From positions 158,886,489 to 158,950,488 of the forward strand of contig OU015499.1 in the NCBI GenBank assembly GCA_907164885.2: a DNA stretch of 64,000 bases. The letters run 5' to 3'. The position numbers and the translations under genes were made by a program. Below, piece after piece: positions 1 through 12,400 of this stretch. The DNA is from Dolomedes plantarius. Taxonomy: Eukaryota; Arthropoda; Arachnida; Araneae; Dolomedidae. Numbering within the stretch: the stretch's first letter is position 1; each line of letters opens with the position of its first letter. The notes beneath the pieces were generated by a model. It worked only from the letters and a program-made list of their open reading frames with translations. It was not told the DNA's origin and ran no database searches.

Positions 1-655
1 TACGTCATGGTAACCCTCGTTTTCTTGATAGAGTACAGTATATCCATGAAACTACAGAGCTACATAGCGTCATGAGTGTGTCAAAATAGTATTCGAATGA
101 TGGTACCCTTCTCAACAATTTAAAGATTAAAAAAAATGATAGGGGCCAAATAAAAATGTTCCCATTACTAAAATAATCTGACCAAAATTGTGTTACACAT
201 ATATTTTTTTTATGTAGACGACCTCAATTAATTTGTGGTCCTACTAAAGAAAAATGTACTTTTCCTTATGCCGCGTTAACACATTCGAGTTCGCGCCTCG
301 CCAAAACATTCGGCGAGTTCGTGCATCGACGCGAACGACCCTTCTCACTTTCACGCCTGTCATTCCTGCTCGCGTCAGCCAGTCGTCCGTACGTAGTAGC
401 CAGTTGTACGTGGGGCAGATAATGGAGAAAAATTTTTACATAAGCCTTTTTAACTGTTCATCTCCATTTTTATCAGTTTTAATTGGTGAACATCCTGCGC
501 TGTTCAATTTCATTCGTCATATCGGTTTTTATCCACCAATTTAATTTTTTATGAAAACAGGTTATATCATATTTATACTTCCAAATTTTAGATTTTGTAT
601 CTTTTTTCATATGGTTTTATTCCATATTTTGACTGTTTTTACTGATGTATTTCAA
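1..655. repeat. Dispersed repeat, copy 1 (window-edge truncated)
   Basis: This stretch aligns without large gaps to 51623-52289 in the same orientation, with roughly 90% identity by eye. Both copies end at a (TA)n tract. Both contain a GC-richer core near 275-420 with TTACACATTCG-like motifs and a short ATG-initiated frame around 421 that stops at once. No transposase motif is seen. It could be a non-autonomous DNA element or a decayed 5' portion of a larger one. The left end lies outside the window. Confidence 0.6.
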
Positions 656-678
656 TTATATATATATATATATATATT

Positions 679-2178
679 CAGTAGAACCCCGATTTTACGT
701 TTTTCATGGGACCAGCGGTAAAAAACGTATGAAACGGGAAACGTATGTTTTTTGCTTTTAGATACAATTTCAACTACAGCACGTTCAATACTAAAAATTT
801 TTTGGAAATTTGCTTCTTGGTTTACATTCAAAACTAAAAATTGTTTCAGAGTTTTTATGCTTTGAATCACTTGATTAGCTGTGGGTACTACATCCTCCGT
901 TATTTCTTTTTCATCATCACCACTATCATCGGAAGCAGACATTAAATTTGATATCGAAGGAATTTGTGAAGTGATGAGATGTGCGTCGCTGTCGATATAA
1001 GCGTCATTGACTTCCGGAAGATTTTCACCTTTAGCCACGCAATCTTCTTCTTCCGTTTGATTGTAATCTGAAGGTGAAGGGCTAATTTCATTGTTGGATT
1101 CCGAGAAGCCTGATTTATTAAACACATTGGTAACGCATTTTTTGTCGACACTGTCCCACGATGCAGAAATCAAATTCAGAGCTTCCAGAACATTTATCTT
1201 TGCTGTAGAAGCATCATGCAGGTCACCGGAACCAATAAAAAGAAGTGATTTCCTAACCAGTTTTTTCCTGTAATGTGATTTAAATGATCGGATAATTCCT
1301 AAATCCAAAGGTTGAAGTTGGCTGGTGCAGTTTACTGGAAAAAATTCTACTTGAACATTTTTCAATTTAAGATCCAAGTGAGAGGCGCAGTTATCAATAA
1401 AAAAAATGATTTTTCGCTTTTGTAGTCGCATTTTTTTATCCAGTTTTCGAAGAAAATCTTCAAACAGAGATTGAGTCTCATCCACGCCTTTTTATACGAA
1501 GTGTAATCCGTAGGTAAACTTTTCACATTATTGAAACACCGCGGTTTCTTTGCTCTGCCGATCACAAAAGGCGTTAATTTCTCACTTCCGTGTGCATTAG
1601 TACATAATAAAACAGTTTCGCCTTTGACCTTCATGTCAATGTTTTGTCGGGTAACAAGTTGAAAAATAGTCCCTTCTCATCGGCGTTGAATACGTCTTTT
1701 GGAATGAACTGCTTTAATAAATTAAGTGTTCTCTTTCTACTGCTGCACAATTGCAATATCCACACCATCGGATTCTCCGCAAATAGATTTAAAACATAAA
1801 TTGTTCCTTTTTATAAAATCTGTCGATCCAGCCATTCGATGCAGAGAAGCCCTGGAGTTTAAACCTTTCAGCAATTTCAAGTGCCTTTTCTTTAACGGTG
1901 GATCCGTTTATTGGAGTTTTTGATGCCCGGGCTTCCTTGAACCATTCCATTAAAAATTTTTCCAAATCATCATACGGCTTAAGAGTTTTTCGTTTCTTTG
2001 CAGATTTTCCGAGTTTTTCAGCACTTAACTCTACTGAAACTTCTTGCTTTAAAATCGTTTGCAAAGTTGAATATGCAATACCCAATGATTTAGCAAGATC
2101 AACTTTAGTGCCATGAAATTCTTTAGCTTTTTCGACTTCGGCCTTTCTCGCTACAGAGAAACATTTTCGTTTAGACAT
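679..2178 (-). pseudogene. Tigger/jerky-like transposase, broken
   Basis: The N-terminal part (2178 down to 1789) begins MSKRKCFSVARKAEVE and looks like the CENP-B/psq helix-turn-helix followed by a second CENP-B/Tc5-type HTH around GFSASNGWIDRFYKK. After a region with stops and frame changes (about 1790-1640) comes the DDE_1 catalytic core: a VFNADE-like first Asp region near 1690, GSEKLTPFVIGRAKKPRCF near 1540-1590, the second Asp in FFIDNCASH (about 1380-1400) and the third in LQPLDLGII (about 1290-1310). The last frame runs through the terminal repeat into flanking TA repeats, so the natural stop is lost. Family proteins bind the TIRs and cut and paste at TA; this copy cannot make an active enzyme. 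Confidence 0.85.
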
Positions 2179-2792
2179 CTTTCCTTCAAGTTAAGAATGC
2201 TTGACAATGAGAAAAATGGCTAAGGTGCTCAAACGAACTCTTACAGACCAGTTGAAACTAGTTCTACCTTTAGTGGGTTGCATGGGCTGGTCATAGTTCC
2301 CACCCCACCTTTCCATGTGAAGTGTGGACATTGGACAATCAAATCAAAAGCGATCCCTCCCCTCTTAGTCTTTTGTTGACAGAGAGTGATCGAAGATTCG
2401 AAAGGCATTGCCATGATTCTCTCCTCACTTTCCGGTGCCCTGTTCCTTGCTTCTTCTCCCACCCTTATGATTTTGACACTGGGAGGAAACCCCCTACAAA
2501 AGGACAATAAGTCGGAACAGAAAGAATGCCAGAACTGCTTCAAGCAGGCAAGAAACAAGTTTTTCTTGAAAGAAAGAACTCAAAAAAGTTTGTGTGAGCC
2601 TTGTAGAGGAAATAAGATTTTGATCTCATCTTTAGAAAAAAACGTATTAAGCGGGATTTTCTGGAAAAGGGTAACGTAAAATCCAGAATATTCTAACATT
2701 ATCGGTATGGGCATTTTTCACGGACCGGCAGAAAATGACGTAGGAAGCGGGATAACGTACGAAACGGACAACGTAACATCGGGGTTCTGCTG
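679..2792 (-). mobile_element. Tigger/pogo-type DNA transposon, decayed
   Basis: The left end reads CAGTAGAACCCCGATTTTAC and the right end, read on the minus strand, CAGCAGAACCCCGATGTTAC, giving terminal inverted repeats of at least 20 bp. The element sits in (TA)n sequence; TA follows the right end, while the left flank is TT, probably a mutated TA target duplication. About 2.1 kb long, with transposase fragments on the minus strand. TIR sequence, TA target and CENP-B-like transposase place it in the Tigger/pogo group of Tc1/mariner elements. Confidence 0.88.
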
Positions 2793-2851
2793 TATATATA
2801 TATATATATATTTATATATATTTTTTTATATATATATAAATATACCATATG

Positions 2852-2929
<78 letters not shown>
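2793..2929. repeat. (TA)n tract between two pogo-type elements
   Basis: Mostly TA dinucleotides with a few T-rich and CATA interruptions. It separates the right end of the Tigger element from the left end of the next MITE, so two TA-target elements share one TA tract. Confidence 0.95.
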
Positions 2930-2930
<1 letters not shown>

Positions 2931-3357
2931 AGTAAAGCCCCGATTATCCGCGAGTGGATGATCAAATTACGAACCTCAAAAAAAGGCGAGAATGTTAAGG
3001 AAAGTACAATTTAGAATAAAATAGGTGTTTCCAATGGAAGAAGCAAAAACGAGTGACTGATTCTTTTAAAAAGGTGTAACTGAACACTTTTTGTACATAC
3101 AGCATGTATGTATTGTTTTTTGTTTACTGTTCTTTATTTTAGTGATTTAGCCGTTAATCAAAGATTTCGACTGTACTGTACATATGTATGTTTTTTAAAA
3201 GTTTTATTATTTTTTCTACAATAAAACATAGTTTTTTATGTTAAAATATTTTTTACGTGTTTGCATCTCATTTTTAGTTTTTTTGGGGGTTATCCGCGAT
3301 TTCCACTATCCGTTGTGCCGTTGCCACCCAATTCCGCGGATAATCGGGGCTTTACTG
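2930..3357. mobile_element. Pogo-type MITE, 428 bp
   Basis: The left end reads CAGTAAAGCCCCGATTATCC. The right end is its inverse, ending GGATAATCGGGGCTTTACTG and followed by TA. No transposase is encoded. The TIR begins with the same CAGTARARCCCCGATT pattern as the adjacent Tigger, which suggests mobilisation by a related enzyme. Confidence 0.85.
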
Positions 3358-4530
3358 TATATATGCTAGGGGTTTGGCCATTACAAAAGCGTACGGTGGT
3401 CCTACGTACGTACGTTCCACCGTACGTAGGACCACCGGACGCAGGAACCCGTACGTACGTTCAAGTAACGTACGTACGGGGCCTTCGGACGTTACTTGAA
3501 GTCAGGTAAATTTCAAGAACAGCAAAACAATGTTTGAGAGTTTTAACCATTGTTAAGCTGTAGTAAAGTAAGCTGTAGTAAATTAATTAATTAGTAATAT
3601 ATAAATCAATAAATAAATTAAATTATATAAAGATATGTATTATAAATATAATATAAATTTCAAACGTTTCTTGAAGTCAGGTAACTTTTAAGAACAGTAT
3701 GTTGCCACTTTCTGCTTCTCAATAGAGTAAAAAAAAATTCAAGGATTCAGAATAAAAATAATGCTCGCGCATGAAGTATTTATTTTGATAAAGATACATT
3801 TCCCTTTAAAAAAAATAATAGACTGAACAAATTAACTTCTAAAATGAAAATGGCAACAAACATCGTTTAAATTATTTTTACATCTTTCCTCTGTTAGGGC
3901 TAATAGTGAGATACATAGGGGTGATTCTCGGGCAATGAAACAGCTTCCATCCATTTACTGTTGCCACCCTTATACGATGGGCTTTTCATCAATGTTCAAT
4001 TATCAGATTTAAAATTCAATTAAAAATCGAAATTTTAAGATAGAGACTTGAAATTTGGTTTATATGAATAAGAAAGCTTTCAGCTTCCAGATGATGTAAA
4101 TATTTTCTTTGTAAGATAAAAACTCGAGGAGTATCGATATTACATCCACATATGGGACGATATTTCTTGAGAAACTGTGTTTCATTTTTTGATGAAAATA
4201 TTAGTCTGTTTTAAAATATTTTTAAACAAATGAGGTCTAGTTTGAAAGACAAATGTCGGTAGTCTTAGTCTGTAAAAAGACTAAAATTCTACGATCATTT
4301 TTTGGCGAGTTATCTTAATCTGAAGATGAAAAAGGCAATATTTTCCCACAAAACATAAAATAAAAAAACTTAAAGTTCGACGAAGATGAGACATGCCTTA
4401 CTTTGGTCCCCTCATTTTTCTGCATCCATTGGTATCGCACTCGACCTCATACCCCCAGCGGTTTCGGAGGAGATAGCGTGACAAGCTTTTGACAGCGGCA
4501 GCGGGAGTTACTTCTTTTTAGAATAGAGAG
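3358..4530. other. Non-coding stretch with twin TACG hairpins and a short direct repeat
   Basis: No gene seen. Two palindromes made mainly of TACG lie at 3394-3437 (17-bp arms, 10-nt loop) and 3449-3479 (13-bp arms, 5-nt loop). A 35-bp sequence containing CTTGAAGTCAGGTAA recurs at about 3488 and 3663 with a few differences. The rest is AT-rich with no recognised element. Confidence 0.7.
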
Positions 4531-4550
4531 ATATATACATACATACACAC

Positions 4551-4603
<53 letters not shown>
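4531..4603. repeat. (CATA)n/(TA)n microsatellite abutting the 5' LTR
   Basis: Alternating CATA/CACA units followed by about 45 bp of pure TA. It runs directly into the first base of the LTR at 4604, so it forms the upstream target flank of the LTR element. Confidence 0.95.
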
Positions 4604-4608
<5 letters not shown>

Positions 4609-5043
4609 CATTAAAAACCCCATACCATTTTAAAATCTAACATTATTCTAAATTCCCTTGGGCGTACGAGCTAAATTTCGCTTTTGATTCTAAACTCTAA
4701 TAACCTCGAGAGAAAATATTAAATGGCTTCCTTTTTCAAATAGGCCCGGCGTCCCCAATATTTTAGATAAGCTCTGCGCAGATTATATAAAACCACATGT
4801 GACTTATCGACAACAGCAAATCCCTAATCGCGATGATGATCACATGACAATGTTTATATAAACCACATGAACGGAAACATGTACGCTTTTTTGATTTTGT
4901 AATTGTCTTGGAAAGACGTATCATCCGTCTAATAAAATTTAATGCCGTAACTTGCCGCGTCGTTTATTCGAGCCACGACTACTCTTCATTGCCTGTGATG
5001 TGCTGGACGCCCACTCTTTCCTTGGGTTGTCCAGTATGTTACA
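4604..5043 (+). repeat. 5' LTR of the (TA)n-inserted element
   Basis: Starts TATAACATTAAAAACCCC and ends GTCCAGTATGTTACA, so the ends are imperfect inverted repeats (TATAACAT and ATGTTACA); the usual TG start appears as TA in both LTRs. The start was set by where identity with the 3' LTR begins and the microsatellite ends. Confidence 0.85.
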
Positions 5044-5092
5044 TAGAGACGGCAGGATTCGAACCTGCGCGGGAAGATCCCAATGGATTTCC
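5044..5092 (+). promoter_or_regulatory. Extended tRNA-Ser-like primer-binding site
   Basis: Immediately after the LTR the sequence reads TAGAGACGGCAGGATTCG and continues through CGAACCTGCGCGGGAAG to about 5092. Its complement resembles the 3' half of a eukaryotic tRNA-Ser: acceptor end, T arm with GGTTCGAATCC, the long variable arm and the 3' side of the anticodon stem. A conventional primer site covers about 18 nt; similarity here extends to roughly 45 nt. The comparison is from memory of eukaryotic tRNA-Ser. The upstream half of a tRNA is absent, so this is not a functional tRNA gene. Confidence 0.7.
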
Positions 5093-8000
5093 AAGGCATT
5101 TCGGCGTTTTCGTTTCAGCGTCACCGCGTGTTTAATTTTCGCTTTCGCTGGGTGCATTAGTGCGCATTTCTGCCTTACGATGGTGAATCAGCTCCATGTG
5201 CAACCTTCGATCGGAGGCCAGCGTGAACGGCTCCATTTCGGTGTAAGTGAGATTGTCAATAAGTGCTTCGGCTTGCTGTGAGATTCATCCTGGATCAGTT
5301 TCAACGTGTGGGCGTCCAAGTCCGGTGTTTCTTCAAAAATTGTGTATTTTCCTTTTCAGAAATCTTGTGCCGGAATGTGTATACTTACGATTTGTGTTCC
5401 CCATTGCTTCGTGTGATCACCATTTAAATTCTTCGCGAGTGTCATCATGTAAAAAATGCGTAATCCCCACCATTTAAAAATCATCAGTGAAAGTATTAGG
5501 TCATCGAAATTGTGTGCATAACAGAAAAATGTGTTCGCGATACAACTTCGTTCCAGCAGTTCAACGCAATAGTGCCTTCTTAAAATGTTACCTAAAGGAA
5601 AGGTTCTACAACTTCCGAAAAAGAAAAAAAAAAAAATTTCTTTTAAAGTGCTCTTTCATAGTGTTCCAATTGGGATACTGTGTACTGGGACTAACTAAGC
5701 CAAGAACTTCACCAAGATAAATTCAGAACCGAGCTACAAATGTTAAAATTATGAAGATATGTAATAGTGAAAATTAATAAGGATAATGGTAAGAAGTGTA
5801 AATAACACTTCAATTGGTAAGCTAAAATTTACAAATTATTGTGAAAAATTTTAATATTAATAGATACTGATAAAAATTTATTATAAATGTGTTTCGGTGA
5901 AAGTATTTTCAAATTATTGATTTAATTAAGTACCTATGATAAAAAATAAATCGATAAAAAGTAAAACGAAAGTAAGAATCATTGGTTTAAAACGTGTATT
6001 TTGTTTTTGATTTTAAAATGTTTCATTTTGATTTGCATTTTGATGGAATTTTAAGAGTATATTGTTTCATATTATAAGATATTTGAATTTAAAGAAATTT
6101 TTGAAACTTATATGTGATAAATTTATTATAAGTGTGTGTTTTTAGTGTAATTTTATAATATTTTCATGTTCTTTTTCTGATAATGAATATTTTAGTGTTT
6201 TAAGATAATTAATGATCCTTGGTTACGTTAAACTGAAATATTAAATGAGTAAAGTAATGTTATGAGTATCTAATTTTGCACGCAGTTCTGAATCGTCGCG
6301 GAGAAAAAGAAAAAAAAAAATAACGTAAATCATTTCCGTTTTCGAGCGCGTTGTATTACATTTCGAAGGTCGCCTCCGCAATAAATTTAAATGCTCAGCA
6401 TTAGTTTTGTAAACACGATCACGAAAAGAGCCAAACTTGTTTTGATTCATTTAACTTAGGATTTTTGCTGTTCTAAATTTAAACATATGATGCCTGTGGT
6501 TTTGGTTTTGGAAAATATCTGCAGGGATAACATAGTAATTTTCAGACATCAAGAAAATTTTATAATTTAAGTACTTTGACATATTACATTTGATGTTGAG
6601 ATCTCGTAAATTGTTCTACGAATTTAAGTAAAGGAGATTTCTGGAGGTTCAGTCGAAAGTTAAAATTCGTGTTACGATTTTCATATAAACGGAACGTCTT
6701 TATAACATGACTTAGGGTGCCAAAAAACCACAATTGGATAATTGAAAAAACCATTGTATGTTATATTTGGTTCATCCGCCCCAGAAAATTCTCGAAATAG
6801 AAATAATGAAGAATAATAAATAAATAGGAAAGATAATATTATAATGAGAAATATGTTTTAAGATATTAAATACAAATGATGAATATTTGGGAACTTTACA
6901 GCGAGGATTCATACCGAAATGTGATATAAGAAAAGAAAAATTAATTTTGGTTTATCGATTTCATGATTAACTTAATAAAACTGAGATGGGTATTGGTAAA
7001 AGAATTTTGATTATTTGTGTCAATTGATAGAATAATAGTTTCGAAATTCAAATTTGGACGTTAACATTAAATTATGACAATTTATACAGAATATTGAGAT
7101 ATTATTATTAGTATTAGAAATATTTTATTAGTGTGTGTTTAATACTTTCATATGTTGTATATTTTTGATTCTATTGAATATAAAATTGATAGACCAAACT
7201 TTCACACTAAACGAGATTCTGAAATTGTCCATGCTTGCAGATTAAGATATTATAACGCACCAGAGAACTTAAAACTACACCACGAATAATGACAAACATT
7301 AGATCCATTTTTCTTTCTTTTCTATGTGATGCTTAACATCATTATATATATTTTTTAATTGATATAATTAATTATGTGTTGTCCTACTAAAGATATTTAA
7401 AAAAAAAAAAACTGTCTAACTTAAACTTTCTTCTTAAGAATACTATTATATGTGAATTTTTTTGGATCTCAATTTAAACACCGACTATGACAACTCTACT
7501 TTTTTAACCTTTCAGTAAATTTCCTATTTCTTGAATACACTTTCCTATCACCCAACTCTACAAGCGCGTTGGATGCCGTCCCAACTGTTTAAGATCTTAT
7601 TAATTTTTTTTACTATTTGTTTTTAATTCAACAACTCAGTCACTTAAAGTGCTGAAGATCATATGCTTGAGTAATGACTAAAACAGGGCTGGGATGGCCA
7701 CTCCTTTTGTCCTCCCATTTCTATATATTATACTCCCACAGGTATGACAACTGCACCTTTTCCTTTTTCTCCATCTTTGTACTATACAAGATGCTGTTTT
7801 TCAACGCAGTCATATTCTGTCGGAGATTCACGGTTAGTCCACTGTACGGCTAAAAGACTCTTCCTCCTTATTAGTCAGAGAACAATATGGAGAAAGAAAA
7901 CCCACTTGTTACACAAACATAAACACAACCCTCACTGCTTAGAGGTAGAATTAAAGAATTTGAGACTAAGAGTTGGGGAACACACATACAACAAGGTACC

Positions 8001-9338
8001 TTCAAAACAAGGAAATGGATCCTCATAAACTTATAATAAATGTACAAAAATGAATAGTAAATAAATAATTTGAAAATAAAGTGAAAAGTATTGAGAATAA
8101 ATAAATAAAGTTAGAATAAATATGAATAAGTATAATTAAAGAATATTGAATAGAATTTTGGAATGAATAAATATTGTCGAAATAAAATGAATATAAGAAA
8201 TGAGGAAATAAGAATAATAAGAAATATAAATGATATTGAAAAGAGATTTTTTTTTTCTTGATAATAAGTAATATTGAAATAAAGTAGATAATGGATATTA
8301 AGAAAAAATAGTGAGATAAATAAAGATATAAAAACTAGATAAAATGAATCAGAATTGATATACTGAGAACTCGTACACGATTGAGTTATTTGAAAAATAA
8401 AATATGTTTTGTAATTTTTATGTACAATTGATATATTTGAAGTGTGATTTTATTAAATCTTGTGATTTTTATTGAAAGTGTGATTTTTATTATAAACTGT
8501 GATTTTTATTATGTAACTAAAGAACTAATTTTCTTTATATGTAAACAAGTCAAGATAATGTGATATTTATGCATTCTACGTTTGTGAAGCAGAAATGACA
8601 CAGCACTAAAAAGACTGTGATTTTTTTTAATTGGTGTTTTTTCCTCAACATACTAATGACTGTGAAAGGACTAAAAATGTTGCACAGATAAATCATTACA
8701 AGATAAATAAATAAAATTTTTTTTTGGACTCACTCCATAGTAGTGAACGTTGAGGAAGAATTTTTGAATTTTTCATCCTGTTATCAAAGTCAATTTCATT
8801 TACTTAATTTTTGTTTGTTTTTGATATTTTTATTACTATGTTTCGTTATTCTGTATTATTCAAATCGAGATGATGGTAGATATTGTATTAAATGTATGTT
8901 TGCAGTGAAAATTTTTGGTAGTTTACAAATTTTGGTTATGTTAATTGATTTTTTTTTTCTGAGATTGTGTTGTGTGGGGACTGCAGCCCTGCTCAACATT
9001 GTTTTCAGTTGATGATAGGTGCATTTTAAAAATTTAATTTTTTTTTCACAGCAACAATATAAGAAATTTACATAATTTACAATTTTCTATAGTTGATCAT
9101 TAATTACTATAATTTTTTTTGTTTTTATTGTGTTCATAAATTAGTAAATCATTAGTGTATTTTTGTGTATTCAAATTTGAAATGTGCCATGTCTTGCCAT
9201 GTGGTCATCATACTAAATTAACTTAAAACATATGTTCCTTTTCAAACTTTTCCAAATTTGTGGTCGACGCCCATTTTCCTCACATGGCTGGGTGAGTCTG
9301 TCCTCCAATGCAGGCATTGTTGGTCAGCCTCTTCTCGG
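5093..9338 (+). other. Internal region of the LTR element, largely non-coding
   Basis: Long AT-rich sequence with scattered short frames that do not resemble gag or pol. The first ~200 bp are GC-richer and contain GTAAGTGAG at about 5241, which would suit a splice donor. The region from about 7165 onward has a relative in 10320-12400, part inverted and part direct, which helps define family sequence. Confidence 0.6.
7185..7289 (+). pseudogene. C-terminal remnant of a Ty3/gypsy-like pol
   Basis: An open stretch of about 34 codons ending in TAA contains EIVHACRLRYYN, the kind of tail found after the integrase of gypsy-type polyproteins. The same tail is encoded on the minus strand at about 10955-11060, there joined to an integrase core. 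It indicates that this element derives from a gypsy-like parent by internal deletion. Confidence 0.6.
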
Positions 9339-9353
9339 ACGGGGGGGATATTC
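9339..9353 (+). promoter_or_regulatory. Polypurine tract
   Basis: A GACGGGGGGGAT run lies just upstream of the 3' LTR, the expected place for the plus-strand primer. Confidence 0.7.
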
Positions 9354-9912
<559 letters not shown>

Positions 9913-12400
9913 TATATAACATTAAAAATCCCATAAAACTTTTAAATTTTAAGTTAGTCTAAATGAATTTGGGCATTCGAACTAATTTCACTTTCGCTTT
10001 TGATTCTTAAAAGCCCTCGAGCGAGAAGTCTTAAAATGGCGGCTATATTACTCGAAAATTAAACATGTGTAGCTTGGGTACACAAATTAACTCTTTTAGA
10101 GCAATAGTCACGCCTTTTTCAAACTTTTAACCAATTAACTTCTACTGCGATCACATGGCGAGATAAGTCTATTTAAGATCTGGCATGAAATAGGTGTGCG
10201 CACTTTTCATTTTATACGCTGCCCCGAGAAGCTGTCGCCCGCGATTCTTATTCAATGAAGATGCAATTACGAATCTTTTGTGTCGCGGGTTTTTATTTCA
10301 GTCATGACTACCTCTAAGGAGTGAGGGGTTGTGTTTATGTTTGTGTAAAATGTGGGTTTCTTTCTCCCTATTGTTCAGTGACTAATAAGGAGGAAAGAAT
10401 GGCCGTACAGTGGACCAACCGTTAATCTCCCAACAGGATATGACAGCCAAAAACAACATCTTGCATAGTACAAAGATGGAGAAATAGGAAAATGTGCAAA
10501 TGTCATACCTGTGGAAATGTAATTTAGAACTGGGGGGGAGGAGTGGCCATCCCATAGTCTGTTTTTCGTTTAGTAAGTTTCATTAGTTATTGTTCAGCAC
10601 CTCTGGTGACTGAAAAAGTGCCGTGAGTTTAAAGTTTTCGCAGGCAACTGGGATGACTTCCAAAAATCGTTGATAGAAGGGGGTGATAAGATAGAATTTT
10701 TCAAGAAGGAGGGAATTTACGAAAGAATAAAGAAGTAGAAATGTCACATTCGGGGTTTAATTTCAGATCCAAAAAAAAATTCACATATAACAGTGTTCTT
10801 ACAAAGAAAGTTTAAGTAAAACAGTTTTTTTTCATTTAATTTTATGTTTATTACCATAACACGCAATGTTTAATCACTTAAAAAGTGAAGTCAATGATGT
10901 TAGCATCAAAAAAAGAGAAAAAAATAAAAAGAAGAGTGGATCTATGATTTGTCATTATTCGTGGCATAATTTTAATTTATCTGGTGCATTATAATATCTT
11001 AATTTGCAAGCATGGACAATTTCAGAATCTTGTTTGGTGTGAAAATTTCGCCTATCAATTTGATAGTTAACTTTTGACATTTTTTTTAAGATAGTGTAAG
11101 ATCCAGAATAGGGTGAACTTAGTTTTCGTGTATTAGGGTATTGGAGTTCTTCAAATAGTACTAAATCACCAACACTAAATTTAGATTCTACAAAACGTGC
11201 ATCATATTTTACCTTATTCCTATTATGATACTTAACTGACCTTTCTTTAGCTATTTTCCTGGCTTCATCTACTTGACGGTAAAACTCTTGTTTTTTAACA
11301 TGGGGTTCATAAGGTAAAATTCCAAAAAAGTAGGTAAGTTGGGGTCATTTGGGTAGCCGAATGAGGTGTGTGATTAAATTCATTAATTACTTCTTTTAAC
11401 AAAGTAGTCCAAGGAGTTTTACTCGATGAGTTATGTACGTTGCACCTTAATCTAGTAATTATAGTTTGATTTACTCTTTCGACCTTGCAGCTCGTTTGTG
11501 GATGATGAGAAGTCGTAAGTAATTGTTTCACATTATTATGCTCTAAGAACCTTCTAAATTTCGAACAAGTAAAAGCTGTAATTTTTATATACAATTTATA
11601 TATTAGAAATGTGATTTTTTAAGAAGTGTGATTTTTATTAAAATTGTGATTTTTATTATGTAACTACATACAAAGATACTATTTTTTTATATATATACAA
11701 GTCAATATAGTGTGTAATTTTTTTTTGTTTTTGTGTATTCTGCGCTTGTGAAAAGATATGGCACAGCACCAACAGGACTATGATTTTTACTGTACTTTCG
11801 TCAACCATAATGTGCTGTAGCTAACAAGGACTGTGAAAGGACAGACACGTTATGATGGACTACAATACATAATTAAAATTTTTTTTTTTTGAACTCACTC
11901 CATAGTAGTGAAAGTTGAGGAGAATAAGTACAGAATTTAAATTTTGAATTATTGTTATCAAGTTCTACTTTTATAACTTAATTTTCTTTTGTTTTGTTTT
12001 TGATATTCTTATTGTTGAAATTTTTTATTTGTATTGATTGACTCGGGGTGGTAACAGTAATTATTTCCAATGTAAATTTCAAGTAAATTCTTTTTGTAAT
12101 TTAAAATTTTTTTCTTAAGGTACATTTAATTGATTTTCGTCTGAGATTTTGTTGTGTGGGGAAAGGCCACCCTATTCAACATTATTTCAAAGTGATGATT
12201 ATGTAGAATTTTAACTTTTAAGTTTATTTGTATTTCTTAAAGTGATTTTAGTGTTAGTCGTTATTTTGAATAATTTTTACATCTGTTTACGCAATTTTCT
12301 TTTAAACATTTAAAAAAAAATTTCCTAATCTAATAGGTCAAATCGGCTTAAAGCTGGTCCTGCCCTTTAAAGTGTTATGATGACTACACTAATGACCTCT
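9913..12400. mobile_element. Rearranged LTR element with an internal inversion
   Basis: It starts TATAACATTAAAAATCCC, a diverged relative of the LTR at 4604, and is LTR-like to about 10312. From there to about 11585 the sequence is reversed relative to the neighbouring element: 10320-10400 is the inverse of about 7870-7946, and 10955-11070 the inverse of about 7170-7289. From about 11585 to 12400 it again runs in the same direction as 8420-9230. No 3' LTR is found. The LTR tail, primer site and the segment matching 7946-8420 are missing. Confidence 0.6.
10955..11594 (-). pseudogene. Ty3/gypsy integrase C-terminal half and pol tail
   Basis: The N-terminal part (11594 down to 11307) contains LLTTSHHPQTSCKVERVNQT, the stretch of the integrase core around its catalytic Glu, followed by a region resembling LKEVINEFNHTPHSATQMTP. 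After a frame break near 11310 the minus strand encodes the post-core segment and the tail VHACKLRYYN, ending in TAA at 10957-10955. The first two catalytic Asp residues are not present in this copy. Integrase would join cDNA to target DNA; the fragment is not functional. Confidence 0.75.

Noticed and set aside
254..544. A 96-codon frame in the dispersed repeat
   Set aside because: The corresponding region of the second copy does not preserve the frame beyond about 50 codons, so it is not under coding constraint.
3377..3480. CRISPR-like array in the TACG region
   Set aside because: The units are palindromes, not spaced direct repeats, and the context is eukaryotic. No CRISPR array is present anywhere in the window.
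5044..5092. A functional tRNA-Ser gene on the minus strand
   Set aside because: Only the 3' half is tRNA-like. The D arm and 5' acceptor strand are not present, and its place right after an LTR fits a primer site.
7744..8028. Possible accessory gene in the LTR element
   Set aside because: The inverted relative at 10320-10500 does not keep this frame open, so it is probably non-coding.
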